From Pseudomonas solani (GTDB lineage Bacteria > Pseudomonadota > Gammaproteobacteria > Pseudomonadales > Pseudomonadaceae), in assembly GCF_026072635.1 (NCBI RefSeq), contig NZ_AP023081.1:3282501-3346500 (forward strand): DNA of 64,000 nucleotides. Reading direction: 5' to 3'. The notes below the pieces were generated by a model. It made no database searches. It had not been told where the DNA came from and saw only the letters and a program-made list of their open reading frames with translations. This document shows, one piece after another, positions 43,452-53,080 of the stretch; the first letter of the stretch is position 1; each line of letters starts with the position of its first letter. The translations under genes and the position numbers were made by a program.

Positions 43452-46283
43452 ATGTCCAACCGTGAGTTATCCCGACGCGCCTTCTTGCAGGGCAGTGTCA
43501 TCGCAGGTATCGGCATCACGCTGGCACCACTGGGCAGCAAGGCCTTTGCTGCATTGTTCGAGGACAAGGTCACCGCCTCGCCGCAGCCCTGGTATACGCC
43601 CGGTGGCCAGGCACGAGCGCGCATCGACGGCGTTTCCAAGGCCTGCGGGGCCAAGGTCTTCGCCCGTGACATTCGCGCCAAGGACATGCCCGGCTGGCCC
43701 CAGCGCCAGGGCCATGCGCTGCTGATCAAGGCGACCCGCGCCGACCAGCTCTACGCCGGCCTCGACCTGTCCATGCTCGGCGACGAGCTGCAGCCCGATC
43801 GCCTGGTCACCGCGGCGGACCTCGCCCGTGACGGCATCGGCTTCCCCGAAGGCCACAACCTCGATCCCTTCCTGCCGGAAGGCCAGGTGCCGATGTTCAT
43901 CGGCCACCCGGTGGCGATGGCCATCTGGACCGACTTCGACCGCTACCGCCGGGCCAAGAACATCCTCAAGTTCAACGAGAAGGTGGTGCGCTACGGCGCC
44001 AAGGCCGAGCTGTACCAGGCCGACCCCTACGGCAGCTTCCGCTTCGTGCGGGTGGGCGGCGAGACGGCTTTCGAGCCGGACGTGTTCTCCAGCCTCAAGG
44101 ACAGCATGCTGTTCCCCATCATCCGCCAGCGCAAACCGGTGTGGAGCCAGCAGGCCAAGATCAACGGCGACCTGACCCAGCAGGGCCTCTATTACGCCGA
44201 ACGCATGGAGCAGCAGCTCAAGGCGCCGCCGGAAGACTGGCTGGTGTTCGACGAGCGCTTCACCACCCAGTCCATCGAACCGGCGGCCCTGGAAGCCGAC
44301 AACGGCAATGGCTGGTATGACGCCGAGAGCGGCACCCTGCACTTCGTGGTCGCCACCCAGTGCCCCTTCGAGGTGGCCGAGCAGACCGCGCACATGCTGG
44401 CGCCGTCGCGCTTCAAGGTGGCCAAGCTCAACCTGCACCCGGGCTACACCGTGGGCTACGGCTCCAAGGACAACAACATCTTCGTCTTCTACGCCGCGCT
44501 CGCCGCGATGTACGGCGAAGGCGTGCCGGTGCGCCTGGCCAACGACCGCTACGAGCAGTTCCAGAGCGGCATCAAGCGCCACCCCTTCGACATGCATTAC
44601 CAACTGGCGGTGAACAAGCAGGACCACAGCTTCCAGATCTTCCGCGCGCACATGGACGTCGACGGCGGCGGCCGCGCCAACTACAGCTCCTCGGTGGCGG
44701 CGGTCGGCGCCACGGCGGCGCAGTCCATCTACTACCTGCCGCAGAGCGACCTGGCCGCCACCGCGTACCATTCGCGCGGCGTCGAGGCCGGCTCCATGCG
44801 CGGCTACGGCACCCTGCAGACCATGGCCGCCACCGAGATGATGGTGGACGAGGTGGCCGGCCGCCTGGGCCTGGACGCCATCGAGCTGCGCAGGAAGAAC
44901 GTGTTCAAGACCGGCATGAAGAACACCCAGGGTGCGATTCCCGCCGGTGCCCTGCGCCTCGACGAGATCCTCGACAAGGCCGCCCAGCATGAAATCTGGC
45001 GCACCCGCGCGGAGCGCAAGCAGCGCTTCGACGCCGAGGACCCGGACAACCTCTACGGCGTCGGCTTCGCCATGTGCCAGAAGGACTTCGGCACCGGCTC
45101 CGAGGCGCCCCTGGCGAGCCTGGAGATCACCGCCGACGGGCGCGTGCTGCTGCGCCACGTGGCCATCGACATGGGCACCGGCATGGCCACCTCCCAGGCA
45201 CTGCTGGCTGCCGACCACCTGGGCCAGCCGGCCCACGAGATCAAGACCGGGGAGACCGACTGGCACGAGCTGGGCCTGGTCACCAGCGGTAACCCCTACA
45301 TCATCAGCCAGGCCGACCAGGACGCCGCGCTGAAGAACCCGCGCTGGGTGGGCAAGCTGGCGTCGCCGTCCTCGGCCACCAACTCCGCCTACTACTCCGG
45401 CCACGCCACCCGCGAGGCGGCGCGCATCCTCTTCAACTTCGGCCTGTGGCCGGCGGCGCTGAGCATCTGGGGCCGTGGCGAGTACAACGGCTCGCTCAAC
45501 CCCTACGTGGTGCGCCGCGAAGACGCCCACTGGAAGGATGGCGCCCTGAGCGCCGGCGGCATGCCGCCGATCCCCTTCGAGCTGCTGGCGAAGAAGGCCC
45601 ATGACCTGGGCCTGGTCACCGGTGCCAGCGTGCACGGCTTCAACCGCTGGAAGTGGGCCTCGGCCGAGTTCGAGATCAACGGCGTGCGCGAGAGCCTGCC
45701 GCTGGACGCGGTGGCGGTGAAGTACGGCGCCGGTGCCGACGCCGGCAAGCGCGCCCTGATGACCCGCAACGGCTACCACCTGCTGGACCGCGTCTCGGTC
45801 AGCTACCCGGAAACCCAGCTCAATAACGCCATGGTCACCTACTACAGCCCGGTGGCCACCCTGGTGGAGATCAAGGTCAACAAAGGCAGCGGCCAGGCCA
45901 CCGTGATCAACCACCATTCCTGGATGGAGTGCGGCCGGGTGATCGTCCCCGAGCTGGTGCTCGGCCAGCTGGAAGGCGGCATCGCCATGGGCATCGGCCA
46001 CGCGCTGATGGAGGAAATGCCGCTCTACGAAGGGGGCCCGGGCGAGGGCACCTGGAACTTCAACCGCTACCAGCTGCCCCGGGCGAAGGACGTCGCCGTG
46101 TGGTCGCAGACGGCGGAGATCTTGCCGCCGCTGTCGCCCAGCGACCCGGCCAAGGGCATCGCCGAAGTGGTGATGATCCCCGTGGTCGGCGCCATCGTGA
46201 ACGCCGTGGCCCACGCCACCGGCAAGCGCCTGCGCGACCTTCCCCTGACTCCGGCCCGCATCAAGGAGGCCCTCCATGGCTAA
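43452..46283 (+). CDS. Molybdopterin subunit of Tat-exported aldehyde/heteroaromatic dehydrogenase
   Basis: This 943-residue xanthine-oxidase-family large subunit has a clear Tat leader (ELSRRAFLQGSVIAGIGITL, cut near KAFA). Landmarks are GYGSKDNNIFVFYAALAAMY, RGYGTLQTMAATEMMVDE, DMGTGMATSQALLAADHLG and KGIAEVVMIPVVGAIVNAVA with the catalytic Glu. It is longer than PaoC-type subunits (about 735). With the small 2Fe-2S subunit and a triheme cytochrome it should work in the periplasm, oxidising an aldehyde or ring compound. An AAGGAT sequence precedes the ATG. Confidence 0.9.
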   Translation: MSNRELSRRAFLQGSVIAGIGITLAPLGSKAFAALFEDKVTASPQPWYTPGGQARARIDGVSKACGAKVFARDIRAKDMPGWPQRQGHALLIKATRADQLYAGLDLSMLGDELQPDRLVTAADLARDGIGFPEGHNLDPFLPEGQVPMFIGHPVAMAIWTDFDRYRRAKNILKFNEKVVRYGAKAELYQADPYGSFRFVRVGGETAFEPDVFSSLKDSMLFPIIRQRKPVWSQQAKINGDLTQQGLYYAERMEQQLKAPPEDWLVFDERFTTQSIEPAALEADNGNGWYDAESGTLHFVVATQCPFEVAEQTAHMLAPSRFKVAKLNLHPGYTVGYGSKDNNIFVFYAALAAMYGEGVPVRLANDRYEQFQSGIKRHPFDMHYQLAVNKQDHSFQIFRAHMDVDGGGRANYSSSVAAVGATAAQSIYYLPQSDLAATAYHSRGVEAGSMRGYGTLQTMAATEMMVDEVAGRLGLDAIELRRKNVFKTGMKNTQGAIPAGALRLDEILDKAAQHEIWRTRAERKQRFDAEDPDNLYGVGFAMCQKDFGTGSEAPLASLEITADGRVLLRHVAIDMGTGMATSQALLAADHLGQPAHEIKTGETDWHELGLVTSGNPYIISQADQDAALKNPRWVGKLASPSSATNSAYYSGHATREAARILFNFGLWPAALSIWGRGEYNGSLNPYVVRREDAHWKDGALSAGGMPPIPFELLAKKAHDLGLVTGASVHGFNRWKWASAEFEINGVRESLPLDAVAVKYGAGADAGKRALMTRNGYHLLDRVSVSYPETQLNNAMVTYYSPVATLVEIKVNKGSGQATVINHHSWMECGRVIVPELVLGQLEGGIAMGIGHALMEEMPLYEGGPGEGTWNFNRYQLPRAKDVAVWSQTAEILPPLSPSDPAKGIAEVVMIPVVGAIVNAVAHATGKRLRDLPLTPARIKEALHG

Positions 46284-46815
46284 CCGCGCGCTCAGCATGA
46301 ACATCAACGGCCAGGCCGTCGGCCCCATCGAGGTGGCGGACGACCTGATGATGATCGACTTCCTCCACGAGTACCTGAACCTCACCGGCTCGCGCCTGGG
46401 CTGCGGCCAGGGCGTGTGCCACGCCTGCGTGGCCATCCTCGACAAGCCCGACGGCACCAGCGAGGAAATCCGCACCTGCATCACCGGCGCGCATTTCTTC
46501 GCCGGCAAGAAGGTGCGCACGGTGGAGGGCCACGCCCAGCTCGACGACAAGGGCGAGGTGAAGAGCCTCAACCCCATCCAGCAGAAGTTCGTCGACCAGT
46601 TCGCCTTCCAGTGCAGCTACTGCACCCCCGGCTACGTCAACGCCGCCACCGTGCTGGTGGAGAAGCTGCAGCGCCAGCCGATCAAGCGCAGCGAGCTGGA
46701 GGGTGAGATCGACAACGCCCTGGGCAAGCACATCTGCCGTTGCACCGGTTACGTCCGCTACTACAACGCCGCGCGCGATGTGGTCGAGGAACTGGGTCTG
46801 GTGAAGGAAGGCTGA
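46276..46815 (+). CDS. 2Fe-2S subunit of the periplasmic Mo-dehydrogenase
   Basis: This 179-residue protein has the two [2Fe-2S] motifs LGCGQGVCHACVAILD with Cys at IRTC, and FQCSYCTPGYVNAA with ICRCTGYVRYYNA. It lacks a leader, so it is probably exported with the large subunit. It overlaps the large-subunit gene by eight bases and the cytochrome gene by one, which fits coupled translation of one complex. Confidence 0.92.
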   Translation: MANRALSMNINGQAVGPIEVADDLMMIDFLHEYLNLTGSRLGCGQGVCHACVAILDKPDGTSEEIRTCITGAHFFAGKKVRTVEGHAQLDDKGEVKSLNPIQQKFVDQFAFQCSYCTPGYVNAATVLVEKLQRQPIKRSELEGEIDNALGKHICRCTGYVRYYNAARDVVEELGLVKEG

Positions 46816-48041
46816 TGATGAAAGCACTGCTGATCGCCGCCGGGCTGCTCCTGCCCCTGGCCGCCACCGCCGCGCCCGAAGCGCCCGCCGACAAGGCCCT
46901 GATCGAGCGCGGCCGCTACATCTCCCGCGCCGCCGACTGCGTGGCCTGCCACAGCATCGAGGGCAGCGCCCCCTATGCCGGCGGCCTGCCCCTGGAGTCG
47001 CCGTTCGGCACCATCTATGGCACCAACATCAGCCCGGACAAGGAGCACGGCATCGGCAACTACACCGCCGATGACCTCTACCGCGCGCTGACCCAGGGCG
47101 AGAAGCCCGACGGCAGCAAGCTCTACCCGGCGATGCCCTACACCTCCTACCACCTCATCACCCGGGAGGACTCCGATGCCCTCTACGCCTACCTGATGAG
47201 CCGCGAGCCGATCCCCAAGGCGAGCCCGCAGACCAGCCTGACCTTCCCGTTCAACCTGCGCTTCGGCCTGGCCTTCTGGAACATGCTCTACAAGAACCGC
47301 GTGCAGATGCAGCCGGCGGAAGGCAAGAGCGAGGCCTGGCAGCGTGGCCAGTACCTGGTGGAAGCCCTCGGCCACTGCGGCGAATGCCACACCCCGCGCA
47401 ACGCGCTCGGTGCCCTGCAGCAGGACCAGCGCATGGAAGGCGGTGTGCTCCTGGGCTACCTGGCGCCGAGCCTGAAGGCCGAGGCGCTGGCCGCCCGTGG
47501 CTGGACCACCGACGACCTGGCGACCTTCCTCAAGCACGGCATCAGCGGCCAGGGCTCGGTGTTCAACGAGATGTACCCGGTGCTGCACCACAGCCTGCAA
47601 TACCTGCCGGAGGTGGATCACCAGGCCATGGCGGTGTTCCTCATGGGTGACCAGCCGCCGGCGCCGGCGACCATCGCCACCCGCCCGCTGGCCGAGCTCA
47701 CCGCCAGCGGCCAGGCCGGTCGCCAGGAGTACCTGAACCTCTGCGCCGGCTGCCATGGTGCTGAGGGGCAGGGCATCCCCCACGTGGCGGTGGCCATGGC
47801 CGGCAACACCACCCTGCGCCAGGAGGATTCGCGCAACCTGCTGCGGGTGATCGACGATGGCATCCGCGAGCAGCAGTTCACCGGCTTCGAACGCATGCAG
47901 CCTATGCCGGGATTCCTGCATGATCTTGATGACGCGCGGATGCGCGATCTGCTCAACTACCTGCGCCAGACCTGGGGAGGATCGCCCGGGGACATCGGTA
48001 TGGAGAGCGTCTCCCAACTGCGAAGCGAAAAGGTTCACTGA
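46815..48041 (+). CDS. Triheme cytochrome c subunit
   Basis: This 408-residue protein has a signal peptide (ALLIAAGLLLPLAATAAP) and three heme-binding motifs: CVACH (about residue 42), CGECH (188) and CAGCH (310). This pattern is shared with cytochrome subunits of membrane-linked alcohol, gluconate and aldehyde dehydrogenases and should pass electrons from the molybdenum enzyme to the quinone pool or oxidases. Two consecutive ATGs (46815, 46818) are possible starts after AAGGAAGG; the first is used. Confidence 0.92.
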   Translation: MMKALLIAAGLLLPLAATAAPEAPADKALIERGRYISRAADCVACHSIEGSAPYAGGLPLESPFGTIYGTNISPDKEHGIGNYTADDLYRALTQGEKPDGSKLYPAMPYTSYHLITREDSDALYAYLMSREPIPKASPQTSLTFPFNLRFGLAFWNMLYKNRVQMQPAEGKSEAWQRGQYLVEALGHCGECHTPRNALGALQQDQRMEGGVLLGYLAPSLKAEALAARGWTTDDLATFLKHGISGQGSVFNEMYPVLHHSLQYLPEVDHQAMAVFLMGDQPPAPATIATRPLAELTASGQAGRQEYLNLCAGCHGAEGQGIPHVAVAMAGNTTLRQEDSRNLLRVIDDGIREQQFTGFERMQPMPGFLHDLDDARMRDLLNYLRQTWGGSPGDIGMESVSQLRSEKVH

Positions 48042-48043
48042 CC

Positions 48044-49015
48044 ATGCAACACCTCGACCTCATCGTCGTGCGCAAGGCCCTCGAATGGTCCAGGGCCGGC
48101 CAGCGTGTCTGGCTCTGTACCGTGCTTTCCACCTACGGCTCGGCGCCCCGTGCGCCGGGCTCGCTGCTGGCCGCCAACGAGGCGGGGCAGTGGGTGGGGT
48201 CGTTGTCCGGTGGTTGCGTCGAGGATGACTTCCTCGAACGTGTCGCCGAAGGCGCATTCCCCGAGCCGCTGGCGCTGGTGCGCTACGGCGACGGCAGCGA
48301 TGAGCGTTCGAAGATCAGCCTGCCCTGCGGCGGGGTGCTGGACGTGCTGGTGGAGAACCTGCCGGCCGATTGCGAGGTGCAGGCGCACCTGCGCGAGCTG
48401 GAAAGCGCCCTGGCCGGCCAGCGCCGGCTGCTGCGGGAGATCCGCATCGACGGCGGCACCCGCACCCTGCTGGAGGACCGCGAGCAGGGCGCCCGGGTGG
48501 AGCGTAACGAACAGGTGATCCGCCTGCGCGTCGGTGCTGCCCAGCGCCTGCTGCTGGCGGGCTATTCCTCGGTGGCCCAGGTGTGCGCCGAATTCGCCCA
48601 GCCGCTGGGCTTCGAGGTGGTGCTCTGCGACCCCCGCGAGGAGGTGCTCGAGGGCGTCGAGCTGCCGGGCGTCGAGGTGCGCCGCGAGCTGCCCTCCGAA
48701 GTGATCCGCAACGGTGGTTGCCACGCCGACACCGCCGTGGTGGCCCTGACCCACGACCCGCGCATCGACGACCTGGCGATGATCGAGGCGGTGCGCACCG
48801 AAGCCTTCTACATCGGCGTGATGGGCTCGATGGCCACCAGCACCAAGCGCCGGGAGCGCCTGCGCCGCGTGGGCGGCCTGAGCGAAACCGAGATCGACCG
48901 CATCATCGCCCCCATCGGCCTGAACCTGGGCAGCAAGACCCCGGCGGAGATCGCCCTGGCGGTGCTTGCCGACATCCTGCGGGTGCGCAATGCGATACCG
49001 CGCGAGCGGGTTTGA
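48044..49015 (+). CDS. xdhC: XdhC/CoxI-family molybdenum cofactor maturation protein
   Basis: This 323-residue protein has the XdhC_CoxI domain (TYGSAPRAPGSLLAANEAG, SGGCVEDDFLERV and the cysteine motif SLPCGGVLDVLVE) and a C-terminal Rossmann domain (LLLAGYSSVAQVCAEFA, then FYIGVMGSMATSTKRRERL). XdhC proteins bind Moco, promote its sulfuration and insert it into xanthine-oxidase-type enzymes. It starts two bases after the cytochrome stop, so it serves at least the operon's own enzyme. Confidence 0.9.
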   Translation: MQHLDLIVVRKALEWSRAGQRVWLCTVLSTYGSAPRAPGSLLAANEAGQWVGSLSGGCVEDDFLERVAEGAFPEPLALVRYGDGSDERSKISLPCGGVLDVLVENLPADCEVQAHLRELESALAGQRRLLREIRIDGGTRTLLEDREQGARVERNEQVIRLRVGAAQRLLLAGYSSVAQVCAEFAQPLGFEVVLCDPREEVLEGVELPGVEVRRELPSEVIRNGGCHADTAVVALTHDPRIDDLAMIEAVRTEAFYIGVMGSMATSTKRRERLRRVGGLSETEIDRIIAPIGLNLGSKTPAEIALAVLADILRVRNAIPRERV

Positions 49016-49043
49016 TTCCCTGGACGGAACGCTGGGGAAACCC

Positions 49044-49147
49044 TGTAGGAGCGAATTCATTCGCGATGGCAGCCGACAGGCTGCTGCTTTGTATCGGTTT
49101 GCTGCTGGGACCGCTGCGCGGTCCTTTCGCGAATGAATTCGCTCCCA
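49044..49147. repeat. Inverted pair of GGAGCGAATTCATTCGCGA repeats
   Basis: The hairpin-type repeat at 49044-49069 faces its inverse at 49127-49147. The pair forms a REP doublet between xdhC and the mocA-like gene. Confidence 0.78.
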
Positions 49148-49175
49148 CCCATTCTGTGAGATCCCAGGAGTTGTC

Positions 49176-49762
49176 ATGCCCCCGTCATCGCCCTGATCCT
49201 CGCCGCTGGCCGTGGCACACGCTTCGGCAGCGACAAGCGCCAGGCGCGCCTGGCCGATGGGCGCACCCTGCTGGCGGCCAGCGTGGCGCGGGCGCGGGCG
49301 GTGTTCGATGAGGTGCATGTGGTGCTGCGCCCTGAGGACGACCCGGCGGCGCTGGGCCTGCCCGACGATTGCCCCGTAATCCGCTGCGCGGACGCCGACC
49401 TGGGCATGGGCCACAGCCTGGCGGCCGGCGTGCGCGGGTTATCCACAGCCCGGGGCAGGGCCGTGGCGGTGATGCTGGGGGACATGCCCTGGCTGGCCGA
49501 GGCGACGCTGCGCCAGTTGGTGGCCCAGGCCGATGCGCAGCACATCCTGTTCCCGCTGCACCACGGCCTGCGCGGCCATCCGGTGATCTTCGGGCGCGAT
49601 TTCTGGCCCGAGCTCGAACGCCTCCAGGGCGACGAAGGTGCCCGTGCGGTGCTCGCCGCCCATCGCGAGGCCTGGTTGGCGCTGGAGGTGGACGACCCCG
49701 GCGTGGTGCTGGACGTGGACACGCCCAAGGCCCTTGATTCGGGGCACGCGCCACGGCCGTAG
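49176..49762 (+). pseudogene. mocA: mocA-like molybdenum cofactor cytidylyltransferase, frame broken by one base
   Basis: After AGGAG the ATG at 49176 reads MPPSSP and stops at once. The frame from 49184 to 49762 encodes a complete NTP-transferase: VIALILAAGRGTRFGSDKRQ, then VMLGDMPWLAEATLR and LHHGLRGHPVIFGRDF. Adding one C to the C5 run at 49179-49183 joins ATG to this frame (M-P-P-V-I-A-L). MocA attaches CMP to molybdopterin for xanthine-oxidase-type enzymes, which fits its place after xdhC. It could be a true frameshift, a slipped homopolymer, or a sequencing error; the body shows no other damage. A later ATG at 49283 would lose the nucleotide-binding motif. Confidence 0.8.
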
Positions 49763-49784
49763 GCGTGCACCGGCTTCCAGGGGT

Positions 49785-49815
49785 GTAGGGTGGATGACGC
49801 TTCATCCATCCACCA
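49785..49815. repeat. REP-like hairpin
   Basis: GTAGGGTGGATGACGC and ATCCATCCACC form a variant of the GGTGGA...TCCACC hairpin after mocA. The rest of 49816-50142 holds the cio control region. Confidence 0.7.
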
Positions 49816-49976
49816 GGCGGGTTAGCGGGCTGCTCAGGACTGTCCAGTGACCTTGTAGCGGAGCTCCGGTCCGGCTCCGTGTTTGTCCAGAGCTATCCAC
49901 TCGCTGCGGCAACCTGCCGCGTGGCAATCGACCACAGCATTTTTCTTCAAGCGAAGCGCTACTCTTTAGCTGCTGA

Positions 49977-49990
49977 TTGATCTGCGTCAA
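49977..49990 (+). promoter_or_regulatory. ANR/FNR-type box upstream of cioA
   Basis: TTGATCTGCGTCAA matches the FNR/ANR consensus TTGAT-N4-ATCAA at nine of ten conserved positions, about 150 bases before the cioA ATG. In Pseudomonas aeruginosa ANR represses cioAB at low oxygen, so a repressor role is likely; this is inference from the known system. Confidence 0.68.
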
Positions 49991-50142
49991 TGCCCGACCT
50001 TTGGGTTTGCGCTTGCGGCCGTTTGGGCCGCCATCTCCCTGAAACTCCACATAAAAAGAACGAATTCCCATGAGCAGCGCTCCAATTGCCGGAGTGACCT
50101 GCCCAGGGCCGTGCCCGTGAAACCAGCTATGAGGACGCCGTA

Positions 50143-51588
50143 ATGTTCGGATTGGAGGCTCTTGATCTCGCCCGAATCCAGTTCGCCTTCACCATTTCCT
50201 TCCACATCATCTTTCCGGCCATCACCATTGGCCTGGCGAGTTACCTGGCGGTATTGGAAGGCTTGTGGCTGAAGACCAACCGGGAGGTCTATCGCGACCT
50301 CTATCACTTCTGGTCGAAGATTTTCGCCGTCAACTTCGGCATGGGCGTGGTGTCCGGCCTGGTGATGGCCTATCAGTTCGGCACCAACTGGAGCGCCTTC
50401 TCCGACTTCGCCGGCTCGGTCACCGGGCCGCTGCTGACCTACGAGGTGCTCACCGCATTCTTCCTCGAGGCCGGCTTCCTCGGCGTGATGCTGTTCGGCT
50501 GGAACCGCGTCGGGCCGGGCCTGCACTTCTTCTCCACGGTGATGGTGGCCATCGGCACGCTGATCTCCACCTTCTGGATCCTCGCCTCCAACAGCTGGAT
50601 GCAGACGCCCCAGGGCTTCGAGATCATCGACGGCCGGGTGATCCCCACCGACTGGTTCGCGGTGATCTTCAACCCGTCCTTCCCCTATCGCCTGGCGCAC
50701 ATGGCCACCGCGGCCTTCCTCGCCACGGCCTTCTTCGTCGGCTCCTCGGCGGCCTGGCACCTGCTGCGCGGGCGTGACAACCCGGCGATCCGCCAGATGC
50801 TCTCCATGGCCATGTGGATGGCCCTGCTGGTGGCGCCGATCCAGGCGTTCATCGGTGACCTGCACGGCCTCAACACCCTCAAGCACCAGCCGGCGAAGAT
50901 CGCCGCGATGGAAGGGCACTGGGACAACAGCAGTGGCGAGGCGACCCCGTTGATCCTCTTCGGCTGGCCGGACATGGAGCGCGAGGAAACCCGCTTCAAG
51001 GTGGAGATTCCCTACCTCGGCAGCCTGATCCTCACCCACAGCCTGGACAAGCAGGTGCCGGCGCTGAAGGACTTCCCCAAGGAAGACCGGCCCAACTCCA
51101 CCATCGTCTTCTGGTCGTTCCGCATCATGGTCGCCCTGGGCCTGCTGATGATCCTGGCCGGCGTCTGGAGCCTGTGGTTGCGCTGGCGCGGCGGGCTGTT
51201 CACTTCGCGGCCGTTCCTCTACCTGTGCCTGTGGATGGGGCCGTCCGGGTTGATCGCCATCCTCGCCGGCTGGTTCACCACCGAGATCGGCCGCCAGCCC
51301 TGGGTCGTGTATGGGCTGATGCGCACCGCCGACGCCTCGTCGAACCACAGCTTCGCGCAGATGAGCCTCACCCTGATCATGTTCGTGGTGGTCTATTTCG
51401 CCGTGTTCGGCGCCGGCTTCAGCTACCTGCTGCGCCTGGTGCGCAAAGGACCGAAGACCGACGAGGGCAAGGAGCAGGGCATCGGTGGCCCTGGCCAGAA
51501 ACGCACGCCGGCACGGCCGATCTCGGCCGCCGACGAGAACATGGACGACGATGACGCCAGTGGCGACGACCTGGGCGCGAGGAATTGA
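50143..51588 (+). CDS. cioA: Cyanide-insensitive terminal oxidase subunit I
   Basis: This 481-residue bd-type quinol oxidase subunit has heme ligands in ISFHIIFP (His21) and RLAHMATAAF, and the GRQPWVVYGLMRTADASS motif. The Q-loop is short, as in CioA rather than E. coli CydA, and the C-terminal tail is acidic (DENMDDDDASGDD). It transfers electrons from ubiquinol to oxygen and in this class is resistant to cyanide. It stands first in cioAB-DUF2474 behind an ANR-type box. Confidence 0.95.
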   Translation: MFGLEALDLARIQFAFTISFHIIFPAITIGLASYLAVLEGLWLKTNREVYRDLYHFWSKIFAVNFGMGVVSGLVMAYQFGTNWSAFSDFAGSVTGPLLTYEVLTAFFLEAGFLGVMLFGWNRVGPGLHFFSTVMVAIGTLISTFWILASNSWMQTPQGFEIIDGRVIPTDWFAVIFNPSFPYRLAHMATAAFLATAFFVGSSAAWHLLRGRDNPAIRQMLSMAMWMALLVAPIQAFIGDLHGLNTLKHQPAKIAAMEGHWDNSSGEATPLILFGWPDMEREETRFKVEIPYLGSLILTHSLDKQVPALKDFPKEDRPNSTIVFWSFRIMVALGLLMILAGVWSLWLRWRGGLFTSRPFLYLCLWMGPSGLIAILAGWFTTEIGRQPWVVYGLMRTADASSNHSFAQMSLTLIMFVVVYFAVFGAGFSYLLRLVRKGPKTDEGKEQGIGGPGQKRTPARPISAADENMDDDDASGDDLGARN

Positions 51589-51590
51589 AC

Positions 51591-52598
51591 ATGGGCATCG
51601 ACCTTTCTCTGATCTGGGCAATCATCATCGTCTTCGGCGTGATGATGTACGTGGTGATGGACGGCTTCGACCTGGGCATCGGCATCCTCTTCCCCTTCGT
51701 CAAGGACGACTCCGAGCGCGACGTGATGATGAACACCGTGGCGCCGGTGTGGGACGGTAACGAGACCTGGCTGGTGCTGGGCGGGGCGGGGCTGTTCGCG
51801 GCCTTCCCGCTGGCCTACTCGGTGGTGCTCAGCGCCCTCTACCTGCCGCTGATGTTCATGCTCATCGGCCTGGTGTTCCGGGGCGTGGCCTTCGAGTTCC
51901 GCTTCAAGGCCAAGGAGCACAAGCGCCACATCTGGGACAAGGCCTTCATCGGCGGCTCCCTGGCGGCGACCTTCTTCCAGGGCGTGGCCCTGGGGGCCTT
52001 CATCGAAGGCATCCCGGTGGAGAACCGCCAGTTCGCCGGCGGTGGCCTGGACTGGCTGGCACCCTTCCCGATCTTCAGCGGCCTGGGGCTGGTGGCGGCC
52101 TATGCGCTGCTCGGCTGCACCTGGCTGATCATGAAGACCGAAGGCCGCCTGCAGGAGCAGATGCACGACATGGCCCGCCCGCTGGCCTTGGTGCTGCTGG
52201 CGGTGATCGGCATCGTCAGCATCTGGACCCCGCTGTCCCATGGCGAGATCGCCCAGCGCTGGTTCAGCCTGCCCAACCTGTTCTGGTTCATGCCGGTGCC
52301 GCTGCTGGTGTTGGTGACCTTCTTCTACCTGCTGCGCTCGGTGGCGAACTACGACAACATCAAGCCCTTCGTGCTGACCCTGATCCTCATCTTCCTCGGC
52401 TACAGCGGCCTGGGCATCAGCCTGTGGCCGAACATCGTGCCGGGCTCGCTGAGCATCTGGCAGGCCGCCGCGCCGCCGCAGAGCCAGGGTTTCGCGCTGG
52501 TGGGGGCTCTGTTCATCATCCCCTTCATCCTCGTGTACACCGCCTGGAGCTACTACGTGTTCCGCGGCAAGGTCACCCCGGACCAGGGCTACCACTAG
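51591..52598 (+). CDS. cioB: Cyanide-insensitive terminal oxidase subunit II
   Basis: This 335-residue CydB-type subunit has about eight or nine membrane segments and family motifs MDGFDLGIGILFPFV, APVWDGNETWLVLGGAGLFA and LGYSGLGISLWPNIVP. It pairs with CioA and probably stabilises the hemes. The ATG at 51591 follows a GAGGAA site and lies two bases after the cioA stop. Confidence 0.95.
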   Translation: MGIDLSLIWAIIIVFGVMMYVVMDGFDLGIGILFPFVKDDSERDVMMNTVAPVWDGNETWLVLGGAGLFAAFPLAYSVVLSALYLPLMFMLIGLVFRGVAFEFRFKAKEHKRHIWDKAFIGGSLAATFFQGVALGAFIEGIPVENRQFAGGGLDWLAPFPIFSGLGLVAAYALLGCTWLIMKTEGRLQEQMHDMARPLALVLLAVIGIVSIWTPLSHGEIAQRWFSLPNLFWFMPVPLLVLVTFFYLLRSVANYDNIKPFVLTLILIFLGYSGLGISLWPNIVPGSLSIWQAAAPPQSQGFALVGALFIIPFILVYTAWSYYVFRGKVTPDQGYH

Positions 52599-52615
52599 TG
52601 GACAGGAGAGCGACC

Positions 52616-52762
52616 ATGGCTGTGGATAACCCCGAGAAGAAGCCCCTGTGGCAACGCCTGGGCTGGCTGCTGGCGATCTGGACCGGCAGCGTCCTGGCGC
52701 TGGGCGCCGTGTCCTACCTGCTGCGGCTGTTCATGAATGCGGCGGGGCTGAGCACGCCCTGA
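52616..52762 (+). CDS. DUF2474 small membrane protein of the CIO complex
   Basis: A 48-residue protein with one membrane helix (LGWLLAIWTGSVLALGAVSYLL, about residues 15-36). A CAGGAG site precedes the ATG and the gene lies 17 bases after cioB. DUF2474 proteins are regularly found after cioAB and, like CydX in E. coli, are thought to stabilise the oxidase. Confidence 0.85.
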   Translation: MAVDNPEKKPLWQRLGWLLAIWTGSVLALGAVSYLLRLFMNAAGLSTP

Positions 52763-52782
52763 GCCGGGTCCGGGCTCGCTCC

Positions 52783-52806
52783 CGTAGGAGCGAGCTCTGC
52801 TCGCGA
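52783..52806. repeat. REP-like hairpin after the cio operon
   Basis: CGTAGGAGCGAGCTCTGCTCGCGA forms a palindrome-like hairpin shared with 18855-18878. It may also help end the cio transcript. Confidence 0.7.
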
Positions 52807-53080
52807 TGCACGTTGCGGGAGCAAGGTGCCTGGCTCGGCTCCGATGGTGGACCGGTGAAGCGGGGTCCACCCTACGCGACGGTCGGCTCGTGCAGGGCGG
52901 GTGGAACCCGCGATCCCTGTGACGGCGATATCGGGTTGCATCCGACCTACGGTTGAGCGACTCCCTGCGGTACCAGGGAGCGCGGGACGGTAGGGTGGAT
53001 GTCGCTTTTTACATCCACCGGCGATGCCCGGTTTGGCTCCGATGGTGGACCGGTGAGGCGGGGTCCACCCTTGTATCTCG

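Noticed and set aside
43467..46577. A 1036-codon open frame on the minus strand
   Set aside because: Antisense shadow of the Tat-type molybdenum subunit, whose motifs are unmistakable on the plus strand.
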